A stretch of 64,000 nt of DNA from Zea mays. Lineage: Eukaryota > Streptophyta > Magnoliopsida > Poales > Poaceae. Under the pieces are notes generated by a model, which was not told where the DNA came from, made no database searches, and saw only the letters and a program-made list of their open reading frames with translations. Made by a program: the position numbers and the translations under genes. The stretch lies in assembly GCF_902167145.1 (NCBI RefSeq), contig NC_050101.1, positions 134,198,990 through 134,262,989 on the forward strand, given 5' to 3'. Each line of letters begins with the position of its first letter. Positions within the stretch are counted from its first letter, which is position 1. Of the stretch, positions 1 to 13,230 are shown piece by piece.

Positions 1-2431
1 CTAAATAATTACTTCATATGAAGACAACCATCCAGCAACCATAGTTGACTGGGAGACGACGGCCTAGACCTCTCACGAACTCATCGCGACATCCTTCATG
101 CTCCTCATCTTGTGCTACCTGTCCTTGACCTGGGGGGATGTGAGTACAGCAAGGGTGAGCTCACATACGTTCATTGCTCAACAAGTTGTGGCGAATAATG
201 TGCATAAGCTCACTTACGGTGGGGGCTCATGTGAAGTGTAAGGCTTACCAAAGAAGATGGTTAAAGCTGAGCATTTCTTTTAAAGTTGGTCAAAGTTTTT
301 TTAGCAATTAATAAGTATAAGTAGATACCGACCCAACTAAATAAGATATCATAATTAATAATAACACCCACAATGCAATGCATATGACAGATTAAATTTA
401 ATTCCATAAGTTATTCATGTGAGAGTTCTAAGTCACTCTTGACCGTGACCACGGTTGATAAACCAGTTTTACAATCTGCAGAGGTTGTGCATCTTTACCC
501 AAAAGACATGTTTCTCGATTAGCTAGCGTTAGCTAGACCCTTAGACACTTCCAAGGTGAATGGCTAGGGATCCACTGCGAGGCCTTTCCAAAGTTCCACT
601 AGTTCGAGAAAACCCGCTACGGATTCAGGAAGAAGGAAGCATAGGAATCCCTCGTCCGAAAAGCTTTACAGACAATCCGACCCAAGGACCTCCCTATACT
701 CTGCAGCGACGCCTCCTCGGTTACCCCTTTTGGGTAAGGTAATCTATCCCTAGCTTTCCTAATTACTTGGCCAAGGGCATCCAATTCCACCCTTGTGGTA
801 GCACTGTTATCTCAAGTTAAGCTCCATGTTCCAACTAACACAATAATCTTGTCATGAACAATAATTAAACCAATAACAAAATTGGAACATGATCATAATT
901 TAGATGTAACATTAATCCCAAAACCAGGTAGAACAATAGCAAGTCTACCCAATAGTTCATTTGTCTGCAAGGTGTGGGGTAAACAAAACTAGGGAAACCT
1001 ATTAGGTCCCATCAAGTTAACTTAAGCATGTCACAGTGATTAACAGAGAACATTATTAGGTAAAGAAGAGTAATCAAGGCCACAACTTGCCTGTGACTTG
1101 AGATTCCAGGTACTTCACCAAGTTGGTCTTTGGATTTCTCGTGACCTCTCTACTAGTCATAGCAATACATACAAATCAAGCAAATAATGGGTATGGTAAC
1201 AATACACCAAAGCATATAAACAAACAACATAAAAACATTCTACGCGCCTCTACGATATCGTAGGTTCGAGAACCACTAAAATCGGAGTTATGGTTGAAAA
1301 GATATGGTTTTTGGAAGGCTTAGGTAATTAGATATTAAAACTATGTTTATATACATTATGTGAGAAATATAGTCTAAATAAATAACATCCTCAACTTTAA
1401 TCTAGGTTATAGCTTGACTAGAGGTCATATTTTAGTCAAACTATAATTATTTGACAGATTAACTTTGATTTAGAAAGGTTAATCTACTAAATGTAGGTTA
1501 AATAAATAAAAATGTGATATGGTACAATTAATGTTGTCATAGTGTAGAAAATATTATTATATAGTTAATGCAACTCAAACGGGTTAAAATGGAGCTAAAA
1601 CGCAAAAGATATGGATTTTCTAAGTGTACGAGTTTATTTATATACAAAAATCCATTATCTTTATTTAGTTTATGAATTCCTATGACTCGTGGGCGGCGGG
1701 TATTAAAAACAAAAAGATTAGGGTTCTCTCTAGTAATTTCTAGACCTATTTGTAGTAGTCTTCTCCTAGGGTTGGATGACGGGTTTATTCTTCAGTTTTC
1801 TAGGGGCTCTTATGCAAACTCACTCGGCCACAACAGTGGAGGTCAAGACTGATCGCTGGATCTCGAGCCGAGGGCTCAGATTCATCCAGCCGAACCGGTA
1901 TGGGGGTCCTTCTAATCCTGAACGTCCATCTAACAGGTGATGGCTAGATCTTTAATGTGCGAGGGCGGGGTACGTACGTTATGGTCTTGGCCGCCCATTC
2001 GAGATTGCCGACCCATATCCTGTTTGATCCCAATCTAATCCTCACCTCCCCCACTAGATCCTATGGCACACACACCCCCTTCATCCTCCAGTTGACCGCG
2101 CATAGCGGCGCCACCCTGGACCGCGGCGGAGACATCCCCGGTGATCGCCATGTGACGGTTCCCTCGCTTCGATTCCCAAACCGAAGGACTCTACACGATG
2201 CTAGAACCATGGCGGGTCAGAGAAGGACATTCTCACCAACTGTAAAGACGTAGGAGTTCCAGACCTCGCCGATGCGTGGCCCTGCGGCGGCGCCGAAACC
2301 ACAGCGAGCAATTCCCTGAACTCCGTGTACCCTCCACGCTCGGTGTGTCCACAAACACCTCCCTAAGAACTGGACCAAGCTCCTAGACCCAGTGCAGAGA
2401 CCCCGACGAGGGTGAATACGCTTATCCTTCA

Positions 2432-2569
2432 GGCCTAGTTTGGGTACTCTAGTAATGAGTGGGATTGGAGTGGATTGAGATGTATTGAGAGAGTATTTGA
2501 TCTATTGGGGATTTATACCCTCTCCAATCCCTCCAAAACACTCTAATACCAAAGTATCCAAACTAGGCC
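2432..2569. mobile_element. Tourist-like MITE
   Basis: This 138-bp element has terminal inverted repeats beginning GGCCTAGTTTGG and ending CCAAACTAGGCC, and is flanked on both sides by TCA (2429-2431 and 2570-2572). The GGCC(T)nGTTTGG terminus and 3-bp target duplication fit PIF/Harbinger-derived Tourist MITEs, although their usual duplication is TTA/TAA. It has no coding capacity and lies inside LTR L0, so it inserted after L0. Confidence 0.8.
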
Positions 2570-2641
2570 TCATGGTGGTTTGGTTCTCCCCAGCTTACGG
2601 CGGCTTGCACGGGTAGCATGGTTCAGGGGAAAACACCGGGG

Positions 2642-2788
<147 letters not shown>

Positions 2789-3660
2789 TAGGGGCAAGAG
2801 GATCTAGGAGGGTACATAGAGATTTCCGTTAACCGAATCCAATTAGCGGTGATCCTGCGATTGGTGAGCCAGTGGAGTTCGATCCATTTGCGTGTGTGAT
2901 GCTAACGGGAAGAACCTGACGTGCCGGGCCCACTTGTCACTGGCACAATTATCGTATGCATGTGGCATGGGTCGATGGCCAATGGGGCCCATGCTTTAGC
3001 TCGGTGTGTGAGCTGGGCCAGCATGTGCAACAGATGGGGATGGGCTGTGTGGACCAGACCGGGCTGAGGGCAGGCTGGGCCGGCAGTGTAGGTTTCGACC
3101 TTGTAAGTTCTTCTCTCTCCTTTTTTTATCTATTTCAGTTTTCCCTTCCAATACAAACTACAATTTCAAATCTATTTTGAATCGCAAAATTTTTCAAATG
3201 CACCATTCGAAGAACAGCATGCGATGCACCCCCAAAATTTTATATGAATTATTTTATTCATCTATTTAGGCTAACATCTCCAATATGCATTACACACATT
3301 ATTTACAATAAGATAATGTGATTTTGAATGTGTAGCCTAATTAAATGTTCATTCAAAAATATGGTATTCATCACTTATTTGTTTTAATAGAATATAATTC
3401 TGAATATAAAATCTCCATTAAGTTTTAAAGGATGCTTCTTCAGTAATCCATTCTAATAATCAATTGAAACTTTCTATTACTTATTGTTCTAAGTTTAAGT
3501 TGATTTCTAGTTTCAAGTTTTTTTAGGTTTAAACTTTTAACATCACTCTAATATTATTGAAAGCTTGGATTTCAAGGTATACCTATTCATCGGGGACACT
3601 TTACTTTGGTTTAGTTTAGAAAGGTTTTATTCATCTCGAAATCAGGATTTGGGTCTGACA

Positions 3661-4262
3661 ATTTCTTAAGGGTCTCACAATAGCACGAGGCAACAAAGAT
3701 ATTCCCACCCAACAATGTAGAATGTGCAATGTAGGATTAAGGATCTTGTTGGTTCTTGGATACTCACATTCATGAAGAGTTGTGACAAATTCCCAAAACT
3801 AAAGTTTATTAAATCTAAAAGTGGCATTTCCCAAATCTAGGTACAATCTTGCATCAGAACCAACAATGTAACTTAAATGACTCCATGTAAGATTATATTC
3901 TTGGTTAAAACCTATAAAAATGAACATCAACACGAGAAACTTGCAATGAACATAGAAAGTTTGTGTTGAGAACCTTGATCCCTATATCATAAGGTAGGTA
4001 CCAAAAATATTGCCACCTAATAGCGTAAAAAAATGTGTTAAATTTGAGGTCTATACCTGTTTTGGTGAAAAGATTTGGGTCCTATACCTTGATGTCTTCA
4101 AACACACAGACCTTTATGGGAATTTAGTTGTTGTACTCATGTTCAATCAACATTCATAGGGTCCACCATCCTTGTTAGTGGTGCGTCATATGCGCCATAG
4201 TAAAGGCCTTCCCTTGTTGCATTCTTGGTCCACCTTGAGAGGCAAATGAAATGTATTTATGT
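3661..4262. repeat. Segmental repeat R1, copy a
   Basis: This stretch matches 7029-7485 over nearly its whole length in direct orientation, beginning ATTTCTTAAGGGTCTCACA. It has about 130-140 bp (roughly 4015-4150) that copy b lacks. Its left edge is created by the insertion of LTR L0. I see no coding frame or terminal motif in it, so the family is unknown. Confidence 0.85.
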
Positions 4263-4392
4263 AGCTATTTTGTAGAAAACTTATATTTTATAATAAAGAT
4301 GTGACATTGATTTCTGTACCATGAGTCATCATATGTGTGAGACTTGATCCTAACACACATTTAAGACACACCTAGATTTGTCCTTAAATCGG

Positions 4393-4970
4393 GGTGTGAC
4401 ATTGATCTTGTTTTGTTAATTCTATTTTGTTTCTTCCCCATTTTTAGGCTAGCAAAAAATCATACCCTACCTACATCTGACATTAGTGTTGGAGACGTCG
4501 TGTAGCAGTAACTACCTATCGTAGAATAATTGCTTTTAGTTTTACATAATACAAAAGATTGTGATTGTTTACTATTTTTTATCCATAGGCCATTTTTTAT
4601 CTCTATATAGTAACAATTGATATGGAATGATCGACACTCCTCAGAAAACAAAATACTTAGCATATCATTTTATCATATTCTAAATATTAGATCATTTTTT
4701 CATAAGGACAAAGTGTCACATATTTGTATTTTGTTTGCTTATTTCTCTATCTCAGCTATTACTTTCTTCTTCAAATATTGTATCTACCACTGTGTCCCAC
4801 ATGCCTTTCATTTCTTGTTCCATGTAAAAGGAGAAATCTTCAACGTTTTTTAGTTAAAATCCTCCATCTCTCGAAGTCACTTAATTCCCTATCAACATTG
4901 GTTCAATGGCAAGGGCATTAAAAGTATGGGAGCCCTAGAGATAAAGATTAATTTCTTTAGTTGTAGTAGT
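4393..4970. repeat. 847-bp-period duplication, copy 1
   Basis: It is a diverged direct copy of 5240-5870. Shared landmarks are a TTAATTCTATTTTGTTTCTTC start, AGCAAAAAATCATAC, a segment with AAGGACAAAGTGTCACATATTTG, and a GGGAGCCC(C)TAGAGA end. The small ORFs here (4460-4663, 4617-4853, 4724-4921) are not preserved between the copies, which argues against a coding role. No family recognised. Confidence 0.8.
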
Positions 4971-5239
4971 TGCAAAAATAAACCTTAAATGTTTTCAGTA
5001 TGACAGTTAGAGTTGGTGAAAAAATTGATGGGGGCGATCCCCATGGTGCTTTCATGGGCACACGATGCAAATTCTCAACGCATATCCATGCAAGATCATC
5101 CAACACATTTAAATGCTAAAAAATTGCGAGTAATACATGGAAATAAAAGCTATACCACTTATGTGTTGGATGATATTTCATATATGCACACATATCGTGA
5201 ATCAATGCTAACTGCCTATGGCAACCCTCATCTTCATTG

Positions 5240-5870
5240 ACCTTATTTCATTAATTCTATTTTGTTTCTTCTCGATTTTAGGCAAGCAAAAAATCATACA
5301 CCACCTACATCTGACACTAGTGTTGGAAGCGCCCTGTAGATGTAATTACATGTACTAGAATATTTTGCTTTTAGTTTATATAAAACAAAAGATTGCTTTT
5401 GTTCACTATTTTATGCACATGTCATTTTTACGTTTATATAGTAATGATTGATATGGAATGGTATAAACACTCATAAAAAACATAAAACATGACATATCAT
5501 TTTATCGCATTCTAAATATTAGAATATTTTTCATAAGGACAAAGTGTCACATATTTGTATTTTGTTTACCTATTTTTGAATCTCAACTATTACCGAAGAT
5601 GGAAGCGTGATATTAATTTCTTCTTCATCTATTGCCTCTATCATAAATGTCCCATGTGTCTTCCATTTCATGTTCCACGAAAAAGGAAGACAACTCTTGG
5701 ATGTTTTTGAGTTAAAACCCTACATCTCTCAAAGTCACTTAATTCTCTGTGAACACAAAGCCAGTAGCATGTATGATTGCTTGGGTGGTAGTGGATCAAT
5801 GGCAAGTTCATGATGTATGGGAGCCCCTAGAGACAATGATTAATTTCTTCAGTTGTATTGGTGGTAAATA
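5240..5870. repeat. 847-bp-period duplication, copy 2
   Basis: This is the second copy of the unit at 4393-4970. Between the two copies, at 5013-5240, lies a 75-codon ORF that I do not recognise and that has no counterpart after copy 2. The repeated unit could be a degenerate DNA transposon or a duplicated non-coding segment. Confidence 0.8.
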
Positions 5871-7028
5871 TGCAATATTGGTGGCAATACAACTAAAAGT
5901 CCATATTTGAGCTCCACAAAATACATGCTATTAGACACCAAACCTTACCCCAGTCTTGATGTTGGGCAAGCCCAAAATGCCACCCACAATGAAGACAAGT
6001 TCCTTAAGCCAATAATGCTCATTACTTGTTGATTGACTCTCCTATTTACCAAAATGTAGTCTACTACCAAACTACTCCACTATAGGGTACCCTCAAGCAT
6101 AATAGAGTGAGTCACCATGTTGGTCATCCATACCAAGCTCAAACGGTTTATATTTTCTCAAGAACATCGAGACCTCTCTGACTTAATTACAAGGACAATA
6201 ACCCAATCACTTGAGATCTCATGCTATATGGCCTAACTACAAAGATGAATAAGAATTTCTATATACTTATCCATGGATGCGATATCTATGCATTTGCAAG
6301 ATGGAAGGAATTTAGAGTAGTTTGCACTAGCTTCAATAACTCTAAGATACTCCCAAAATAATAGGCAAACCATGGGAACCCATACATAACGCGAATCACC
6401 ACAACAGCCCAATAGGAGCAAACTACAAATTTACTGAAAGGACATTTAGTTTAACACATCTCGACAAATGTTAGTCCTAGTCCCGATGTTGTCATCTAAA
6501 TCACCAAAGCAACACATGGTTGTGCGTACACCTTATTTCGATGACAACAACAAAATCAAAGCAAGCTTAGAATTGCATTGAATTTAAAAAATCAAATAAC
6601 ACATGCACTAAGCTTATATATAACTTACATTATACAAAATTTTGTTGTGAATCCATAGTTGGTGTCCATGGCATAAATTTTTTTCTCCAAGACTAGCATT
6701 GGAGGTTCTCTAAGGTGTAAACAAGGGAGCAGTACCTCAACCACTTGGCCACGATAAACCATGATCATGATCACATAACCTCATGGTCCTTTCATAAGCA
6801 TGTGAGCTTTAGAAAAGTAATCTTCCTTTGTCATGCTTCTAGATGTAGTAATATATTTCATAGGATTTGAGCTACCAAGCATGCACAAAGTGTCAGCAAT
6901 TTTGGTGATTATGTTTTTAAACTCAATTGTCCAACTCTTAGGCAATCACCTTGATATTGAGCAACCATGACTTTGATATAACAAACACAGATTATATGAA
7001 CAATTGCATGTAATAATATTAGATGATC
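5871..7028. other. Unclassified AT-rich DNA
   Basis: No protein domain, RNA gene or element terminus was recognised. It is single copy in the window. It joins the internal duplication to repeat R1b. Confidence 0.5.
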
Positions 7029-7485
7029 ATTTCTTAAGGGTCTCACAATAGCATGAGGCAACAAAGATATTCCCACCCAACAATGTAGAAAGTGAAATGT
7101 AGGATTAAGGATCTTGTTGGTTCTTGGATACTCACATTCATTAAGAGTTGTTACAAATTCCCAAATCTAAAGTTTATTAAATATACAGGTGGTATTTTCC
7201 AAATCTAGGTACAATATTGCATCAGAACCAAGAATGTAACTTAAATGACTCCATGTAAGATTATATTGTTGGTTAAACCTATAAAAATAAACATCAGCAC
7301 AAGAAACTTTCAATCAACATAGAAAGTTTTTGTTGAGAATCTTGATCCCTATATCATATGGTAGATACCAAAACTATTGCCACCTAATCATAGGATCCAT
7401 CATCCTTGTTAGTGGTGCCTCATATGCACCATGGTAATGGCATTCCCTTGTTGCATTCTTGGTCCCCCTCGAGAGGCAAATGAAA
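7029..7485. repeat. Segmental repeat R1, copy b
   Basis: Direct copy of 3661-4262, offset by about 3.37 kb. It keeps the same order of motifs (AATGTAGGATTAAGGATC, ACTCCATGTAAGATTATAT, CCTTGTTAGTGGTGC). It lacks the extra segment of copy a. It is the reference that fixes the L0 insertion point at 3660/3661. Confidence 0.85.
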
Positions 7486-10203
7486 TCCTCTTCTTGGTCC
7501 TTATGTGACCCTAAGAGTTAGATCTCATTGCCATGAGAGACATTGAGGGAATGGTGGGAGCATCTTCATGATCTCCCACTCATGGCATCCTTCACCTTTT
7601 TCACCACCTTCTTGAATAGGTTCATCATAATTTTCTTGCAAGAAGAGAGATTAAGGATAACACTAGTACAACAAAAAATTAGTCTTAGCATAATAATTGT
7701 TGGGGTCTGCCATTGCCGCAGGTCCTCAAAATAATAAATCCCAGCCATCTTTGAGTTTGTTTTAGGAACAATGAAGTGACCTTCATCTTAATGGCACATG
7801 TGGCTATCGGAAGAAGGTGACAACTTTGGTATCATAACTTGGACGAAGCACACTAGAATGCTCAAAATTGTCGCATGCAGTCGAGGGGATGAAGGGAAGC
7901 TCAGGCGACGTGCGCAACACGTCTTTGGGAGAAAATCTCAATGTTACCCTCATTTGACTGTGGATCATATATATGTGTGTTTGGTGGTATAAATATTATT
8001 GCATACAAAGTTGTATGTCGCACTATCCCTTTAAATAGCGGTACAATGCCCACACATTTGGTGAGGTTTTTCACGATCTACAAGCATGTTTTTCATTGGA
8101 TCGCTCAACATCCGAAGATGTCAGAGCAAGAACATTCTTAAACTGCCTTCAAACATCCGAATGTATCTTTGTAATCTCATGTGAATAAAGAAAAGATGGG
8201 ACATGAATAACATTATTTGTGCATTCTTATACTTTTGTGTTTTCCCATAAAACGCCCTTATTTGTCTAGACCTTCTCATCTTGATTTACGCCTGTTATTT
8301 ATGAGTTAATCAAGAGAGAAGGCACCATATTACTTTAATTGTGTTGCCCTATTTTGGTTTTCTTTAGGGATCTTTACATGTGACCACCAGTAATACTAAT
8401 TGGATTTGGTAGCCTCCACAAACCATTCTTGTGGGTTATAACACCAAACCATTAATGTGGGATGTAACAACCTTCGTAAACTTTCTTGGAGAGCAACTTG
8501 AGATCAAGTCAAGCTGGAAATGCAACTAAAAAGTGATGGAAAACATAAATATTCTTAGATTTTTTGTGGATAAACTTTAGAAAACTTGCACTAAACTTTG
8601 GATTGGAGAACTCAAATTCAAAATGCTTCTAATGAGAGTGTTTGTGCAATTGAGCTCTGTTGAGGCTTTTTATAGCAAAGGAAGGTGGTGAGCTGGAGGA
8701 GTCATAAGGGTCAACAAATCCATATCTTCCTCATTTACAACACTTCTTTGATGGCATACACATTGGATTCTAGATAGCTCAAAATGGGAGAAAATGAGAT
8801 GGGATGTGTAGGGTTAGGGTTGTAGTTGACCCCCTTTCAACACCATTCTCTTCATTTCTGAAGTGTTCAAAGCATTGGATTCTTGGTCAAGTTGAAAGGA
8901 GGGAGTGTGGTTGGTTGGAGTGGCATTGTAGGGGTGGTTCAATGTCTCATCGTGTTCCACTTATTACCTCATCTTCCATGCTTCGTGACTCGGCTCTAAA
9001 CACAATAAAATGCAAATGTGGTAGTTGTTGGATGAGACACGGGGTTGGCTAACACCCACTACTACCACTTTGCTCCAAAATTTTGTGAAACCATTTTTTC
9101 AAGTTTTTATACAAAACAGGAAAATAGTTTCCCAAAAAAATAATCATGACAATTTAAAATGAAAGTGTGATTAGAAATTAAATAAGAGATACATATCGAT
9201 TTACTTTTTGGTGAGGGCTCCACGTTTTAAGTTCTTAGAGTAGAACTTATCCTTGTAGTTCATTGTTCTGGTGCATCGATTGGTCCTATAGATGGGAACG
9301 AGATGGTTGCACCTTATTTTTAGCCAAATCCTAGTAGGTTTGGGTTGTGGTTGTGGTTTGGCGAGTTTGACCTTCTTTAGAGGTTGGTTGGTTCCTCCTT
9401 CGTAGTGTGGATCATGGCTTCTTCTTGGACCAATTTTCTTTGACCTTCTAGTTACAGTGATTCATAGGATTGAAAGAGGCAAAAGGAAACTTCTTCTTTG
9501 CACAAGAAGTGGCTTTGTCTAGACCCCACATAAATGCCGGTAATCATGGTTTTGAGGAAATGCCTCCAAAGGATGACATGTGTGTCTTTGTCATTTCACA
9601 TATTAAGCATGGCAAATCCTAAAGAGGCTTCACCGCTTCACTAGGATGTATAGTCACTCAAGCAAGCAAATGGTTCGACCGGTTAGCTACATATGAATAT
9701 GAGTTGTAAACAATAAACCATAAAAAAATCTCATACATGTTGATGTGAAAATGTCTTACTTTCACATACTCAATACATCATCAATAACCTTAGAATAAAA
9801 GGAAGATAAGATATCATGAGCATATTTTATCAAATAACAAGTTTCGCATGTACCTTGATTATTTATATGCAACCTATAGCAAAATGGATAGAAATGAGCT
9901 AGTGGGTCCACCATAGGGGATTCTTGGACCACCCCTAATGAGGACATCACACCTATACATACAATGCATGGATCGATAACACGATCACGTGCACGACAGC
10001 TCAATCTTCATGTCTGTTCTAACCTAGTCAATTGGGTTTTAGAGCTTACACTTGGGATCATGGATATTTTGATGATTATGAACCTTGGAGAGGACTATAA
10101 AGGACATGGGAAAAACAAAGGTGTCAAGGAGGAGAAGCAAGGGTGTCCACAACAGGAAGGAGATCAAGTCCGACTGAACTGCAATTCTATTTTCGTTCTA
10201 GGA
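7486..10203. other. Unclassified AT-rich DNA, nothing supported
   Basis: ORFs up to 95 codons occur (for example 8804-9052 and 9964-10251), but none has a recognisable domain, a codon pattern unlike its surroundings, or a homologue in the window. No terminal repeats were found. It may hold ancient transposon remains. Confidence 0.5.
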
Positions 10204-10211
10204 CCAGTATG

Positions 10212-11110
10212 TAGGGATGTAACCGGATCGAATACGGACGGATATCACTGAAATCATATTTGTTTTCATATTTTTATTCGGATTCGAATTCGAATACGGA
10301 TATCTTCGGATACGAATACGAATACGGATGTTCTCGGATACAAATACGAATATGTGTGTGTCGAATACGGAACTAGTCGGATACGGATATTGTCGGTAAC
10401 GAATTTTTTGTCGGATATCGTGTAAGACATCATTCCACACATATCATGGTTGTAATCATGTATCCACTCCTTGAGTCCAAACATTTTTCAGTATTATATG
10501 TGTACATATGTCACGTTTTTTGTAAAAATCGTGATTTTTTAGCCTATGTGCGTGTTATTAATTTATTTTGTATAAAATCATCAAAATGCAAATAAGTGAC
10601 CAAAACTAATAAACATTCTATAAGAATATAACCTCAAGTCTCCACATGAAAATGATAAAGTGAACTTGGATAATTAGAGTGATTTCACGTTTCATTCACA
10701 CAACAAGTGAAAGTGAAATGAAAGAAACACTATCATATTGTGGATTTTATGGTCCAAATATTTTGGAGGATTATATGTGGACATATGGTATGCCTCCATA
10801 AATTTTCATGAATTTTTGAGGCTATTTGTGTATTATTAATTTCTTTCTACAAAAAACAACAAAATACACACAGCTATCCGGATAAGATATCCGGATATCC
10901 GAGAAGATTTATCCGAGAAAGTATCCGAATATTCGATATCCGACGGATATCACACATATTGTATTCGAATTCGATATCCGAACAAAATATCCGTATTCGT
11001 ATCCGTTATCCGAAAAAAGTCCGGATATCCGAAAATTCCATCCGAACCAGTGTTCACCATCTTCGAATCCGGATTCGGATGGATATTTTCCGAACCATAT
11101 TACATCCCTA
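10212..11110. mobile_element. Non-autonomous hAT-type element with CGGATA-rich ends
   Basis: An 899-bp element with 11-bp terminal inverted repeats TAGGGATGTAA / TTACATCCCTA and a perfect 8-bp target duplication CCAGTATG (10204-10211 and 11111-11118). Eight-base duplications are the hAT signature. Both ends, about 150-200 bp each, are packed with variants of CGGATATC and CGAATACGG in inverted orientation to each other, giving dense subterminal repeats. The AT-rich centre encodes nothing recognisable. Open frames at the ends are Arg/Ile or Tyr/Ser runs caused by the repeats. A shorter relative is at 39558-39953. Confidence 0.9.
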
Positions 11111-11118
11111 CCAGTATG

Positions 11119-11400
11119 CTCTAAAATGGACACCCAGCACACATCTGAATTCTGATTGGGTCGGTCTTGTTATGGTTGTAAAGCTAAGGTGATAAGCTAA
11201 AAAACCCAACTGGTACCGACTTAAAATTCATTTAGAGTCAATGGGAATCATAGAAAAATGCAACGTCCATCTTCTACTTTGGTGTTGCGACACCGTATGT
11301 TGGGTTGTTGGCCTGTATATCGCATTGGAGCCCATTAGACGTGTGTCCAATGGACTTGCACGTCCCTAATATCAATATTATCAGCAGACACCACCACTGT
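11119..11400. other. Flank between hAT-type element and LTR L1
   Basis: The second copy of the CCAGTATG duplication (11111-11118) ends at its left edge. ACTGT at 11396-11400 is the presumptive target site of L1. I see no gene in it. Confidence 0.5.
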
Positions 11401-12536
11401 TGTAACACCTCAAATCTTATTTTAGAAGTTTAATAAAATTATCCCAAGATTTTTGGTTAAAATATAATTTTCATAAGAATTGTCTTACTTTTCAAACTAC
11501 TTTTCCTAAAACAATGTTTTCTAATAAAAATGAAAGGATCTAAATAATAATTTATTTGTTCCTTTGGTCAAATCATACATTTCTAAATTTGTTCTCTTAA
11601 GGATTTTATAAACTAGAATTATCTTTCTTGAAATACATGTTTTGTGGGTGTGCATTAAGAAAACATTTGCATAAATAATGAGATGGTAAATAAATAACTA
11701 TCATAAATTATATTGTGCTTGCTGGATTTTTATTGTGCATCTAGTTTAATTCAAACTAAGATTTGAAATGAAATAGAAATGCAAAATAGGGAATAGAAAA
11801 TGAAGAAAAAAGAAGAGAAGAAATAACCTGGGCCGAACCACCCAGCCGACCCATCTCTCCCTTTCATCTCTGCGGCCCAGAATCTCCATCGCTCGGCCCA
11901 AGTGCACCTCCCTAGCCAGCCCAACTCACTACTGACACCACCGACCCACCTGTCAGCCGCACATGCATCGAGCACGCCTATTCCCTACCGCCAGGTGGGC
12001 CCTATTCGTCAGTTCTATCTTCCATCCTCTAACCAACTCAAGTGCTCATCTCAAAAGATCTCTTCCTCGCTCTGCCGATGTTGCCGCGAGCAACGGAGCC
12101 GCCCGGGCTCTCCTCGCCTCTAAATAACTCAGCCGCTACCCCCCCCCCCCCCCGAGAGTCTCCTTCTCCATCAAACCTCGAACCATCGCCACTCATAAAC
12201 ATTGTAGGTTCGGGCGCTTCATCATAGCTACAAACTGCCGCCGCCGCACCCTCGTGCGTCCACTACTGGCCAACACCCGCTATTGGCGCCGGACTTCCCT
12301 GGGGTCCCCAGGAACCTAGAGGCAGCAACATCGGGCGCGGTGATGACCAAGAACCTTGAGAATTCCTCAGCGATGGTTGTTCCTTGCCGCCATGCCGCCA
12401 CGCGCCGTGATCGGGGCAGACGGCTGTGAGATTCACGGTAAGACGATTCTTGCTCGTGTTCGCCACTTCCCCCTCTACGCGTAGCGCACGTTTGATTGAA
12501 GACAAAGCATCGGGGTATGAGTTAGCGATACCCCCG
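11401..12536 (+). mobile_element. Del/Tekay-type LTR (L1), 5' part
   Basis: The LTR starts TGTAACACCTCAAATC, homologous to the start of L0 (TGTCAGACCCAAATCC), and is on the plus strand. From about 11840 it turns GC-rich, including a run of 15 C at 12139-12153, the zone that in these LTRs usually holds the promoter and leader. ORFs at 11902-12227 are proline/serine-rich frames of that leader zone and not credible genes. The LTR is interrupted at 12537 by a copia LTR and resumes at 30064; the duplicated CCCCG (12532-12536 and 30059-30063) marks the insertion. Confidence 0.8.
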
Positions 12537-12708
12537 TGTTAGAAATATGCCCTAGAGATAATTATAGAGATGATCATATTTCTTTTCTTTGTATCCATTA
12601 TATATATATATATATATATGATATTAGGAGCCCTGAGCTTTCAATAGCTGGGCGAAAGCCCTAACCCGATGTGGCCAAACGGTTCAGCCATACCAGGTCT
12701 GAAGCGTC

Positions 12709-12716
12709 TATAAAAG
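12709..12716 (+). promoter_or_regulatory. TATA box in the TIR element
   Basis: TATAAAAG lies about 70 bp upstream of the GC-rich block that starts near 12780. It is a good core promoter match, but no supported transcript or protein follows. Confidence 0.4.
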
Positions 12717-12779
12717 AAGCTCCAGATCGCTAGGGTTCAGTTTTAGCGACGCTGACAGTTACGCCCCCACCCCCGAGAG

Positions 12780-13230
12780 GCGCGCGTGGCGACGGATCCT
12801 AGGAGAAGCGCGCGACGGTGGATCTGGGGGACACGCTCGCGACGGCGGATCCGGGGAACATGCTCGCGGCGGAGGATCCTTGAGGCCAGCGCGCAGCAAT
12901 GGCCCCCTGAGGCGCGCACGACGGCGAGGTGGGAGCGGCTGCGGCATCGGATCTTGAGGGCACAGACGCGGTGGCGGCCCCATGAGGTGCGCACGACGAC
13001 GAGGTGGCAGCGGCCGCGCGGCGGATCTCGAGGGGCACGAGCGCGAAAGCGTCTCCCTAAGGTGCACGCGGCAGCGACCCCTTAAGGTGCGCACTACGGT
13101 GACGTGGGAGCGGCTGCGGTGGCGCGACGGCGGATCTTGGGGGCACGTGAGCAACGACGGCACCCCTAAGGCGTGCATGACGGTGAGTTGGGAATGACTA
13201 GTGCGACAGATCTTGGGATGCACACGCGGG
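12780..13230. repeat. GC-rich degenerate repeat block
   Basis: Words such as GCGACGGNGGATCC and GAGGNGCGCACGACGG recur at irregular spacing of about 28-60 bp. Arg- and Pro-rich frames are open on both strands (154 codons on minus, 99 on plus) because of the composition. I do not call a gene here. Confidence 0.5.

Noticed and set aside
10198..11192. Short Arg/Ile/Tyr ORFs at the hAT-type ends
   Set aside because: Frames through CGGATA-type subterminal repeats.
12743..13223. Arg/Pro-rich ORFs, up to 154 codons on minus
   Set aside because: Open on both strands in GC-rich degenerate repeats; no domain, no conserved frame.
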